Source of the DNA: Acinetobacter sp. UBA801 | Lineage (GTDB): Bacteria; Pseudomonadota; Gammaproteobacteria; Pseudomonadales; Moraxellaceae | Assembly (NCBI GenBank): GCA_002296655.1 | Contig: DBIN01000028.1 | Span: 1-64,000, forward strand | Length of the DNA stretch: 64,000 nt | Direction: 5' to 3' | In this document: positions 28,466-36,813 of the stretch, piece by piece | Position numbering within the stretch: the first letter of the stretch is position 1 | Layout of the letters: every line of letters starts with the position of its first letter | Notes under the pieces: generated by a model | Told to the model about the DNA's origin: nothing | What the model saw: only the letters and a program-made list of their open reading frames with translations | Databases searched by the model: none | Translations under genes and position numbers: made by a program

Positions 28466-30211
28466 ATGAATACAGATACTTCAGATCTTTTTCTAGTTCC
28501 CAGCGAACTAAAGCTGGAGCAATTAAGTTTTTGTCAAAATACGGTTAAAAGCATTCAGTCATGGGCAGCGGATTTATCCATTTTACAATTGGGTGATTCT
28601 TCCCAAGCCCTGTTTAATGCACTGTTAGAAATTTCAGAACTGAAATGTCAGGAAACATTACGTTTTGACTTAATTCAAGCTATTCATCCAACACTTGAAA
28701 ATGTACTCACCAGTCTGGAAAAGCATTTTTTCAATCAGGCCTTAATTAGTAATGACCGCAACGATCATATTATTGAACTCGCGCTGTCATTACGCAGTCA
28801 CTTCGCCAAAGTGTATATTGATATTTGCCGACGCAGTCACCAACAACTTACTCAACAAAAGTTTTCTTTATTTGCCTTCAATTTAAAAAAGAATTTACAA
28901 ACTGCACGAGTTCTATCTAGCTATTATGCTTTACAACAATTAGCTCTACTGCGCTATCAACAGCACATGCTTTATAGCCACGCCTTGCCAAATCAGTGGC
29001 TGATTGCACACCAAATTTTAGATACTGCAATTCAACAACATTATTATTTAAATAATATTAATCAGCTACAAGGCACACAACATCAACTGATTAATATTGC
29101 ACAAGCCTATGCGCAGCTGATTTTATTGGAAATTTTCAACACCCATCAAATTCGACCTGCAGAAATTCAAGGCTTATATCTCTGTAGCTTTGACTGGGCA
29201 AAACTGATTCAAGTTTTACCCAAAGAAACGACGCTTTCACGTTATGTGGTCGATGCAACTAAAGATCATCCACCTATTTACAATACGCACCAAAGCCAAG
29301 GTTTTCATGCCAATATTTTTATTGCAACTCAACCCCTACTCGATCATTTAAATGAAGCTCAAGGTCGTAAAGGTGAACATTTATCACGCAATGAAAAGCT
29401 ATTCTTAACCCCTGCTTTGCATTTCCATTTGCACAATATTTTGACCAATACAGCAGAACGTGTGCATGAGCGTTATGAATATTCGGCACGGATTAAAATT
29501 TGCTTTGGTTTGACTGTGGCACATTTTTATCTGTCTAATGGTAAAAACTTCAATGAAACGCTGGCTTTGGGCGATAACTACCAATTCCAGAATGAAAGCC
29601 AGTTTATCAATGCCATGCATACCAACTCTACGGTAGATATTAGCGCTGTTAAAACCTTAGACCGTCAAGCCAAACAAATTTACAATGCCGAAGTTATTGA
29701 TATTAGCGTCAATGGCTATCGTATTAAATGGACGGGTGAAACACCGAAAAACCTTAAAACTGGTGAATTTATTCTAGTTCAGGAAAATAGCCAAAGTCCG
29801 TGGCGTGGTGGTGTAATCCGTTGGATTAAACAATCTGCCGAAAAAAGTTTAGAACTTGGTTTGGAAATTTTAACCCAAGATATTTACCCATGTGCTGTTT
29901 TTATTAAAACAGATAGACATACAGGACATTATCATCCAGCATTATTGGTACAAAGTACGCAGGTCAATGAAGTCAATACCACGTTGATTTTGCCAAATCT
30001 GCAAGTATTACGTGACAAAAAAACCGTACAATTACGTTTAGGTGAAGAAGAACTTAAAGTGTTCTTAATTAAGCCGTTATTGATTACCCAAAGCTTTATG
30101 CGCTTTGATTTTGAGTTGTTGAATGACCAACAACAGCCTTTACTTGATGGTTTTATTCAGAAACAAGTGAATGAAGTTAAAAATCACGATTTATGGGAAG
30201 CATTAAAGTGA
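28466..30211 (+). CDS. PilZ-like domain protein, likely c-di-GMP effector
   Basis: 581 residues. The first 380 or so are helical with no domain I recognise. From about residue 400 a beta-rich segment contains EVIDISVNGYRIKW, which fits the second PilZ motif (D/N-x-S-x-x-G), with RQAKQ just before it where RxxxR is expected; the second Arg is missing, so c-di-GMP binding is uncertain. The stop overlaps the next gene, which encodes a FimX-like EAL protein, and this coupling suggests the two work together in type IV pilus or surface-behaviour control. Neighbour upstream is epmB (14 bp). The exact role is an inference. Confidence 0.75.
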   Translation: MNTDTSDLFLVPSELKLEQLSFCQNTVKSIQSWAADLSILQLGDSSQALFNALLEISELKCQETLRFDLIQAIHPTLENVLTSLEKHFFNQALISNDRNDHIIELALSLRSHFAKVYIDICRRSHQQLTQQKFSLFAFNLKKNLQTARVLSSYYALQQLALLRYQQHMLYSHALPNQWLIAHQILDTAIQQHYYLNNINQLQGTQHQLINIAQAYAQLILLEIFNTHQIRPAEIQGLYLCSFDWAKLIQVLPKETTLSRYVVDATKDHPPIYNTHQSQGFHANIFIATQPLLDHLNEAQGRKGEHLSRNEKLFLTPALHFHLHNILTNTAERVHERYEYSARIKICFGLTVAHFYLSNGKNFNETLALGDNYQFQNESQFINAMHTNSTVDISAVKTLDRQAKQIYNAEVIDISVNGYRIKWTGETPKNLKTGEFILVQENSQSPWRGGVIRWIKQSAEKSLELGLEILTQDIYPCAVFIKTDRHTGHYHPALLVQSTQVNEVNTTLILPNLQVLRDKKTVQLRLGEEELKVFLIKPLLITQSFMRFDFELLNDQQQPLLDGFIQKQVNEVKNHDLWEALK

Positions 30212-32316
30212 GAAATCCATTATTGTCTAAAAAGCTCAAACGTACCGAAACACGTTTACTCATAATCGATGACAACCAAATACGTTTTAATCAAATTTGT
30301 GAACAACTCGCTGCAAATGAGCACCGTGTTCAGGCTTATCTATTAGATGACATTAAAAACTTTGAAAAACAATTACATTTAACTTGGGATTTGGTGATTT
30401 TTGGTCGTGCTTATGACCTAAAAGTCGATCAAGCACTTACTCTAATTCGTGCATCACAGCAACCAAATTTACCGCTGCTTTTGCTCAAACCAGACGATTA
30501 CGATGCCACACAATACACCAGTTATGTGCGCAAAGGCATCTATGACATTATCAATTTAGATTACCCCGAACGCTTCTATTTTGGCTTAATTCGCGCACTG
30601 TCTTTTAGTCGCTTACAGCAGTCACAAGAACAACTTATGACTGAACTGGAAAATGCGCAATCACAAGCTCAGGCGTTGGTCGAAGACAGTAGCAAAGCAG
30701 TAGCCATTATTCAGGAAGGAATTCATGCACAAGCCAATGCTGAATATTTACAGCTATTTGGTTTAAAAAGTGAAGATGACCTTATTGGCTTGCCATTATT
30801 GGATTTATTGCAACCGCAAGATATTACAGATTTTAAATTCCGCTTTAAGAAAGTCAGTCAAGGACAATTTGAACACGGCCGTTTTGATATTCATAGCCAA
30901 AACCCGCTATTAGCAAAACAAAACCCGCTCAAAATTGAATTTGTTGGAGCAGCTGACGACGCCATACAAATCACCATAGATATTGAAAATACGGCGCAAA
31001 ATACTGTCCCTGCTCAAACGACAGCAGACAAAGCAGCGACAAAACCAAGCACCTACCAATTGGTAAATCGCACTTTAGCCAAACAGCCATCTAATGCCAA
31101 TGCTTTGGTGGTGTTTTCTTTGGCGAACTGCCCTGAATCAATTTTCCAAGCCGACTGGCAAACCACAAAAAATTACTTTGCCAACATCCGAAACTTTTTA
31201 AAAGAACAGACCAATGTACCTTTATTTAATGTGAGTAATGGTTTAGTGGTTGGTTTGTTCCAAGCAGAATCGCCTGCAATTTTAGAATCGAAACTGATTG
31301 GCTTAAACTCACTCACGAAACCACAATTACTCACGGTAGATCAGCACAGCTACCCGCTTAATTTGCGCATTGGTTATGTGCCACTCACTCAAGACATTCA
31401 AAATGAAAGCAGTTTTGAGCAACTGATTAGCCAAGGTTTTGCCAACGCACTTCCACAACCGCAAGAACACCACAACTCAGGTTTAGCCTTAGACTTGTCC
31501 TTTGGTGAATCTAATTTAAATGTGATTGAATCTGCCGCAGCTGTACCACAATCCTATAGTGAATCTACGATTATTTCTGCTATACGTCAAAGCCTTGATC
31601 GCGGTGAAATTCACCTTAAATATCAACAACTTTACGACAAACAAGACACCAATTTATATACCTACGAAGTGACCAGCGGCTTTATTTTCAATAGCGAATG
31701 GAAAACACTGACAGGCTTAATTGATTTGGCTGAAGACCCAGAATTAGCCATTAAACTGGATCGTTGGATTTTAGTTGAATCCTGTAAACAATTGCACAAC
31801 TTCATTACCCAATACCCTGAAGCGAAGTTGATTGTCAATTTAAACAAATTTGTTTTATTACAAGACCGTAGCTTCCCTGAATTTGTGTCCAAACTGATTA
31901 CGATTATTGGTAGCCCTCTCAGCCATCCATTAATTTTGCAATTCTCGGAAGAAGATATCAGCCAAAACTTAGGTGATGCACAGAAACAAATCAGTTTATT
32001 ACGTCAGTACGGCGCTGAAATATCTCTTCGCGATTTTGGTCATTCGATTTATAGTGAATCCATCTTAAAACAAGTCGATATCCACTACTTGACTTTGCAC
32101 AGCGCACTGACTGAAAAACTGGCTGCTGATGACTCAACGCAAGAATTGCAGAAACAATTGAGCATTTATAGTGAAATTAAACCTGTGGAAGTGTTATTGC
32201 GTGACTTAAATGATATGAACCTGTTTGCAAATGCGTGGAATGTCGATGCACGCTTTATTCAAGGTGATTATTTCCAGAAAAAACTCGATCATTTAATTGA
32301 TGTGCAAGACCAATAA
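30208..32316 (+). CDS. FimX-like degenerate REC-PAS-GGDEF-EAL protein
   Basis: 702 residues from the GTG at 30208, which overlaps the previous stop (GTGA) and has GGGAAG upstream; an ATG at 30193 lacks a ribosome site. Domains in order: receiver-like (about 10-130; acidic pair IIDDNQ is present but the phosphate-acceptor position reads DLVIFG, so Asp is lost), PAS-like (about 155-250), a GGDEF fold without the signature (FNVSNGLVVGLF in its place, near residue 345), and an EAL fold (about 455-700) with YEVTSGF in place of the EAL motif. This layout resembles FimX of Pseudomonas and Xanthomonas, a c-di-GMP sensor for type IV pili rather than an enzyme. Confidence 0.8.
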   Translation: MRNPLLSKKLKRTETRLLIIDDNQIRFNQICEQLAANEHRVQAYLLDDIKNFEKQLHLTWDLVIFGRAYDLKVDQALTLIRASQQPNLPLLLLKPDDYDATQYTSYVRKGIYDIINLDYPERFYFGLIRALSFSRLQQSQEQLMTELENAQSQAQALVEDSSKAVAIIQEGIHAQANAEYLQLFGLKSEDDLIGLPLLDLLQPQDITDFKFRFKKVSQGQFEHGRFDIHSQNPLLAKQNPLKIEFVGAADDAIQITIDIENTAQNTVPAQTTADKAATKPSTYQLVNRTLAKQPSNANALVVFSLANCPESIFQADWQTTKNYFANIRNFLKEQTNVPLFNVSNGLVVGLFQAESPAILESKLIGLNSLTKPQLLTVDQHSYPLNLRIGYVPLTQDIQNESSFEQLISQGFANALPQPQEHHNSGLALDLSFGESNLNVIESAAAVPQSYSESTIISAIRQSLDRGEIHLKYQQLYDKQDTNLYTYEVTSGFIFNSEWKTLTGLIDLAEDPELAIKLDRWILVESCKQLHNFITQYPEAKLIVNLNKFVLLQDRSFPEFVSKLITIIGSPLSHPLILQFSEEDISQNLGDAQKQISLLRQYGAEISLRDFGHSIYSESILKQVDIHYLTLHSALTEKLAADDSTQELQKQLSIYSEIKPVEVLLRDLNDMNLFANAWNVDARFIQGDYFQKKLDHLIDVQDQ

Positions 32317-32360
32317 GGTCTTGTGCATTAGGGTCTATATTTTTAGATCCTAAATCTAAG

Positions 32361-32396
32361 GTACAAAAAAACGGGCAATTGCCCGTTTTTTTGTAC
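32361..32396. terminator. Perfect 36-bp palindromic bidirectional terminator
   Basis: The whole segment is its own reverse complement: GTAC, seven A, CGGGCAATTGCCCG, seven T, GTAC. It lies between the convergent fimX-like and rpmE genes and has T runs on both strands, so it can end both. Confidence 0.9.
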
Positions 32397-32402
32397 TGGA
32401 GA

Positions 32403-32627
32403 TTAACGTTTGATAGAACGTGACATACCAGCAAAACGTTGTTTGAACTTGTCGATACGACCGCCAGTGTCAACGTTCTTTTGCTTACCAGTGTAGAACG
32501 GGTGGCATGCAGAACATACGTCAAGATAAAGAGTTTCTTTACCAACTGCTGAACGAGTTTCGATTACGTTACCGCAAGAACAAGTTGCAACTAATTTTTC
32601 ATATTTTGGGTGAATATCGGCGCGCAT
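32403..32627 (-). CDS. rpmE: 50S ribosomal protein L31 (zinc-binding type)
   Basis: 74 residues. Four cysteines (Cys16 and Cys18 in TCSCGN, Cys38 and Cys41 in [11 protein letters not shown]) form the zinc knuckle of the C+ form, so it is the standard L31 rather than the zinc-independent YkgM/RpmE2 paralogue made under zinc starvation. The C-terminal [14 protein letters not shown] is typical. Terminates at the palindrome 7-40 bp downstream. A plausible -10 (TATAAT) lies about 170 bp upstream, implying a long leader. Confidence 0.97.
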   Translation of the reverse strand: MRADIHPKYEKLVATCSCGNVIETRSAVGKETLYLDVCSACHPFYTGKQKNVDTGGRIDKFKQRFAGMSRSIKR

Positions 32628-32794
32628 CGTCGATTACTCCTAAGATTTAAGAAGGCTTAAGCTGTCATCGCAATTGGTCACTCTCATTTAAAAAACGAGG
32701 ACATGCTTTAAAAGCAGACCAACACCACAACAGACCATTCTTTTGGCCCACCGAGACGGATACCGTCAGAGCTAAGCACAACAAGTTGCGTAAT

Positions 32795-32800
32795 ATTATA
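32795..32800 (-). promoter_or_regulatory. Probable -10 element for rpmE
   Basis: Reads TATAAT on the minus strand. The -35 region (TTAGCT, 18-bp spacing) is weak. The implied transcript leader of about 160 nt includes a short hairpin GACGG/CCGTC near 32753. Confidence 0.35.
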
Positions 32801-32830
32801 CGGAATAAAATTTTTTAAAGCTAATTATTC

Positions 32831-33823
32831 TTAGTTATTTAATTCTTGCGTTTCAATCGAATCTGGCTGCTTCTCAAGATAATTGGCAATCACGCCACAC
32901 ACCATTAACTGAATTTGATGGAAAATCATGATGGGTAAAACAATCATCCCCAAAGGCTGCCCAATAAATAAAATTTGCGCCATGGGTACACCACTGGCCA
33001 AGGTTTTTTTGGAGCTACAAAAAAATGCGGCGATTTGATCTTCACGTGCAAAACCCAACCATTGTGGTACAACCCACGCCAACCACATCACAAGGGTCAA
33101 TAACACTGAGCAGGCAATAATCAAAAGCAATAAAGTCATGCCACTGACTTGATGCCACAACCCTGCTACCACTGCCCCACTAAATGCGCCATAAACCACC
33201 ATCAAAATCGAACCCTGATCAAACACCTTGACCAATTTTGGCAATTTCAGCATCTGTGGAAAAACATAAGGACGTAATAATTGCCCCAAGATAAATGGCA
33301 CTAATAACAATAACGTAATTTGAATAATCGAGTTTATCGGGTCAAAACCGTGTGCAGACTGACCTAAAATAAAGATTCCTACTAAAACTGGGGTAATAAA
33401 CATCCCAATTAAATTAGAAAAAGACGCACTGCAGACTGCGCTGGCAACATTGCCTTTTGCCACTGAAGTAAAGGCAATTGAAGATTGCACGGTTGAAGGC
33501 AAAAAGCACATGAACAAAAAGCCCCAGTACAATTCCTGCCCAAGCATTGGCACTAAAATTGGCTTTGCTAGCAAACCTAAAATCGGGAATAACGCAAAGG
33601 TAAAAGTAAATACCAACGCATGCAATTTCCAATGCATCATGCCTTGAATTACGGCTTCACGTGATAATTTCGCCCCATGCAAAAAGAACAAAATCGCAAT
33701 AGCAACAGTCGTAATCACACTAAAAACTTCGGCGGCCTGCCCTGACACAGGCACGACACTGGCGAGGATCACCATCACAAACAAAAGAATGGTAAAACGG
33801 TCCAATGCCAATAACTTCAACAT
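32831..33823 (-). CDS. Bile acid:sodium symporter (SBF) family protein, YfeH-like
   Basis: 330 residues with about ten membrane helices. It belongs to the SBF-like branch (E. coli YfeH type): FFLHGAKLSREAVIQGMMHWKLH near residues 47-70, FLPSTVQSSIAFTSVAKGNVASAVC near 110-135 and FFCSSKKTLASGVPMAQIL near 270 match the crossover regions with their polar, Ser/Thr-rich breaks. The substrate of this branch is not established. It starts at 33823 and stands alone, with the gloA terminator upstream. Confidence 0.9.
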   Translation of the reverse strand: MLKLLALDRFTILLFVMVILASVVPVSGQAAEVFSVITTVAIAILFFLHGAKLSREAVIQGMMHWKLHALVFTFTFALFPILGLLAKPILVPMLGQELYWGFLFMCFLPSTVQSSIAFTSVAKGNVASAVCSASFSNLIGMFITPVLVGIFILGQSAHGFDPINSIIQITLLLLVPFILGQLLRPYVFPQMLKLPKLVKVFDQGSILMVVYGAFSGAVVAGLWHQVSGMTLLLLIIACSVLLTLVMWLAWVVPQWLGFAREDQIAAFFCSSKKTLASGVPMAQILFIGQPLGMIVLPIMIFHQIQLMVCGVIANYLEKQPDSIETQELNN

Positions 33824-33852
33824 AAATACATCCTGTATATTTTTTACTGTTG

Positions 33853-33904
33853 CAAAAAAAGCCCAGTAATTTTCACCTTTCGATAAAGGTATATTACTGA
33901 GCTC
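33853..33904 (-). terminator. Terminator of ampG-gloA
   Basis: Long two-part hairpin: outer stem AGCTCAGTAAT / ATTACTGGGCT and inner stem ACCTTT / AAAGGT, followed by seven T residues on the minus strand. Confidence 0.8.
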
Positions 33905-34019
33905 TATTCAAAAAGCGAGTATTTTCAGGTGATGTTCAATATTTTTAAAATCAATACTGAACGATATTCAATTTATTGTGCCATAAAGGTTTCTTTTTTA
34001 CTGCTGCACAGATAAAGAC

Positions 34020-34421
34020 CTAGTTATTGCGTGCGTTCTGATCTTGCTGGATCAGTTCAACCTTATAACCATCTGGGTCTTCAACAAATGCAATGACCGT
34101 CACGCCACCTTTCATTGGCCCTGCTTCACGTATCACATTGCCACCACGCGCTTTAATTTCTTCACATGCTTTGTAGGCATCTTCTACCCCAATTGCAATA
34201 TGACCATAGCCATTACCCAAATCATAGCTGTCTGTATCCCAGTTATGGGTCAGCTCCAAAACGGTATGATTTTCTTCATCGCCATAACCTACAAAAGCAA
34301 GAGTAAAACGACCTTCTTCGTAATCACGCTTACGGAGCAAAGTCATACCTAAAACTTCTGTATAAAATTTTAATGATTGCTCTAAATTACCTACACGTAA
34401 CATAGTATGTAGCATGCGCAT
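34020..34421 (-). CDS. gloA: Lactoylglutathione lyase (glyoxalase I)
   Basis: Converts the methylglyoxal-glutathione hemithioacetal to lactoylglutathione. 133 residues from the ATG at 34421, which follows AAGGA; an in-frame ATG seven codons upstream would overlap ampG and lacks a ribosome site. Metal ligands are readable: His in [11 protein letters not shown], Glu in TVLELTHNW, His in [11 protein letters not shown] and Glu in YKVELIQQD. The size fits the short, nickel-dependent bacterial form. The start lies 17 bp after the ampG stop, so the two probably share a transcript. Confidence 0.95.
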   Translation of the reverse strand: MRMLHTMLRVGNLEQSLKFYTEVLGMTLLRKRDYEEGRFTLAFVGYGDEENHTVLELTHNWDTDSYDLGNGYGHIAIGVEDAYKACEEIKARGGNVIREAGPMKGGVTVIAFVEDPDGYKVELIQQDQNARNN

Positions 34422-34438
34422 GACATTCATCCTTTTGT

Positions 34439-36619
34439 TCAATCGGTTTTGCTTGTATGTTGATGCTCACCCAACAGTTTTGCCACCCACACCACTAAAA
34501 TTAGAATAGGTATTCCAATTAAAGTGGTCATAAGGAAAAAGTTCGGATAACCAATATTTGTCACTATAGTACCCGAATAGCCGCCTAAAATCTTAGGGGT
34601 CAGGGTCATAAGTGAGCTAAAAATCGCATATTGAACCGCGGTAAATGATACACTGGTTAAACTCGATAAAAAAGCGATAAAAGCTGCACCTGCCAAACCT
34701 GAAGCCAAGTTATCGACAATAATGGCAAAATATAACCATGCTGTACTATATGGCTTAATCACCTTGCCCTGAATTTCAACCATATTGTTTGAAGATAATT
34801 GAACGATCGGCAAAGGCTGGATATCTACATCCAAAGCATTGGCTTCATGTGAGTTTAAATCGACCTGATACGTTTGACTGTGTTGTTGTGTTGTTTTCTG
34901 CCCATTCAATAATACGGCTTGCAATTGTTTACTTGGTGAGTCTGCTAAAAGCTGTCCTGCAATCGCTGCTGTAAAAATTCCTTGCGCATCCAGTTTAGCA
35001 TCAAAACTTTGCCCATCTAGCTGTAGTACAATTTTTTGCTGTTCAGTTAAGGCAGGCCCTGCATATTGCCCACGTACGACAATACTGTTGCTGGCTTCAT
35101 TTTCGCTAATACGATTATCCGAAGTCAGTGGTAAAAACTGGAGTTGTGCAGTTTCAATCTCAGTTTGGTGCAAATACGGCATCGACACTAAACGTGACGG
35201 TGTATCGCCCGTTTGGTATTGCGCACGTACCTGAATTTCATCCTGTGTTGCTAAAACCTGACTAGGCACAGCCACTTTCCAATATCCAACTTCATCGGCC
35301 TGGGTTTGATATTGTTGCTGCCCCACAGAAACTTGCACATCGCTCAGTTGCTGTCCTGACTTCACCAGACCAATAAAAATAAGGTTGGTGGATGATGCCA
35401 ACACCGCGCCAACAAACATTAATTTCATAATGTTCATACGCTGTGCCAGTAAACCGCCCAAGAAGCCACCCACTAAACTGAAAATGACCCCATAAACCTT
35501 AACCGCTTCGGCAATTTGTTCTTTGCTAAAGTTCAAATCCTGATAGAACACATTGGAAATTACACCTGCAATAATGTCTGAAACTCGATAAAAACCAATC
35601 AAGAGTAATAACACCAGTGCCAGTTTCATGCCGTAGCGTTTAAAGAAATCTGCGACAGGATACACCCATGTTTCAAATGCCATCTGTTTATTGACTGCGC
35701 CCAATTTGACTAAAATTGTGCCCACACCTACAGCCGCCACACCCGATGCAATAAATCGTAAAGCTTCTATAGAAAATAATAAAAATGCATCTTTGAGTTG
35801 GAATTGTTGTTTTAAGGCTTCGGTTAAATTACCCGAGAAGACATAACACAACACAAAACTCAGTACCGCAACAAAAAACACTGCAACTAGACGAAAATAG
35901 TCACGTCGTTGATAATGCTTGCTGACCCGATTCACTTGCGGTTCACGAATCACCAAAGTCGTGATAATGCCAATCAGCATCACCGCAGCCATCGCCAAAT
36001 AGGTAATTTTCCATGCACTATAAATATAGTTGCCTTTGGCTGTACCTAACGAGGCTGCCAAAAATAAAGCACCTGCCCCTGCGACAATCATCCCAATGCG
36101 ATAGCCCGCGTTATAGGTCGATGCCAACACGGTTTGCATTTGAGTTTCAGCCAATTCGATACGGTATGCATCAATCACAATATCTTGCGTAGCAGCACAA
36201 AAACCGAGCAATACTGCACCGAATGCCATTTGATATAAATGCGCCTGTCCCAAAGCTGGGTCAGAAAATGCCATCACCGCAATTGCACAGACAATTAAAC
36301 ATTGGGCAATAAGCAGCCATGCCCGACGACGCCCCAGTTTTTTAGTTAAATAGGGTACGGGTAATTCATCAATTAATGGCGCCCAGACAAATTTAAAGGA
36401 ATAACCCAAAGCGGCCCAGCTAAAGAAAGTCACAGCACTTTTATCAATGCCTGCTTCGCCCAACCATAAGGATAGACTGGAAAAAATCAGTAAAATTGGA
36501 ATACCTGCAGAGAAGCCCAAAAACAGCATAATCAGCGCACGACGGTCTAAAAATGCCGTAAATGCTGCTTTCCACCCTGTATTTTGTGCTGAAGTTTGCC
36601 CAGTCTGTTGTGTGGTCAT
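34439..36619 (-). CDS. ampG: AmpG muropeptide permease with Ig-like insert
   Basis: MFS transporter that imports GlcNAc-anhydroMurNAc peptides for cell-wall recycling and so affects AmpC beta-lactamase induction. 726 residues from the ATG at 36619 (a TTG at 36640 would add seven). The N-terminal part is typical: [46 protein letters not shown] and [13 protein letters not shown]. The protein is longer than E. coli AmpG (491) mainly because of about 200 residues inserted before the last helices (DNA about 34755-35365), which are beta-rich and contain [22 protein letters not shown] Ig repeats. Helices resume with [20 protein letters not shown]. Followed by gloA. Confidence 0.93.
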   Translation of the reverse strand: MTTQQTGQTSAQNTGWKAAFTAFLDRRALIMLFLGFSAGIPILLIFSSLSLWLGEAGIDKSAVTFFSWAALGYSFKFVWAPLIDELPVPYLTKKLGRRRAWLLIAQCLIVCAIAVMAFSDPALGQAHLYQMAFGAVLLGFCAATQDIVIDAYRIELAETQMQTVLASTYNAGYRIGMIVAGAGALFLAASLGTAKGNYIYSAWKITYLAMAAVMLIGIITTLVIREPQVNRVSKHYQRRDYFRLVAVFFVAVLSFVLCYVFSGNLTEALKQQFQLKDAFLLFSIEALRFIASGVAAVGVGTILVKLGAVNKQMAFETWVYPVADFFKRYGMKLALVLLLLIGFYRVSDIIAGVISNVFYQDLNFSKEQIAEAVKVYGVIFSLVGGFLGGLLAQRMNIMKLMFVGAVLASSTNLIFIGLVKSGQQLSDVQVSVGQQQYQTQADEVGYWKVAVPSQVLATQDEIQVRAQYQTGDTPSRLVSMPYLHQTEIETAQLQFLPLTSDNRISENEASNSIVVRGQYAGPALTEQQKIVLQLDGQSFDAKLDAQGIFTAAIAGQLLADSPSKQLQAVLLNGQKTTQQHSQTYQVDLNSHEANALDVDIQPLPIVQLSSNNMVEIQGKVIKPYSTAWLYFAIIVDNLASGLAGAAFIAFLSSLTSVSFTAVQYAIFSSLMTLTPKILGGYSGTIVTNIGYPNFFLMTTLIGIPILILVVWVAKLLGEHQHTSKTD

Positions 36620-36813
36620 TCGATTATTATTTTCTATCAAGTCAAAGTGTTGTTATTCAATCGCGGAATAGCTTCTGTTTCAACAGTATTTATGAAATTA
36701 TGCACAACAGCCTTGTCATTTTGTAGTAAAAATTACGGCTTAGCTTGAATTTTCCGCTTAAACCTGTATACCTTTAAACTTCTAACTGCACTATTTCGTT
36801 TTGGATTTCTACA

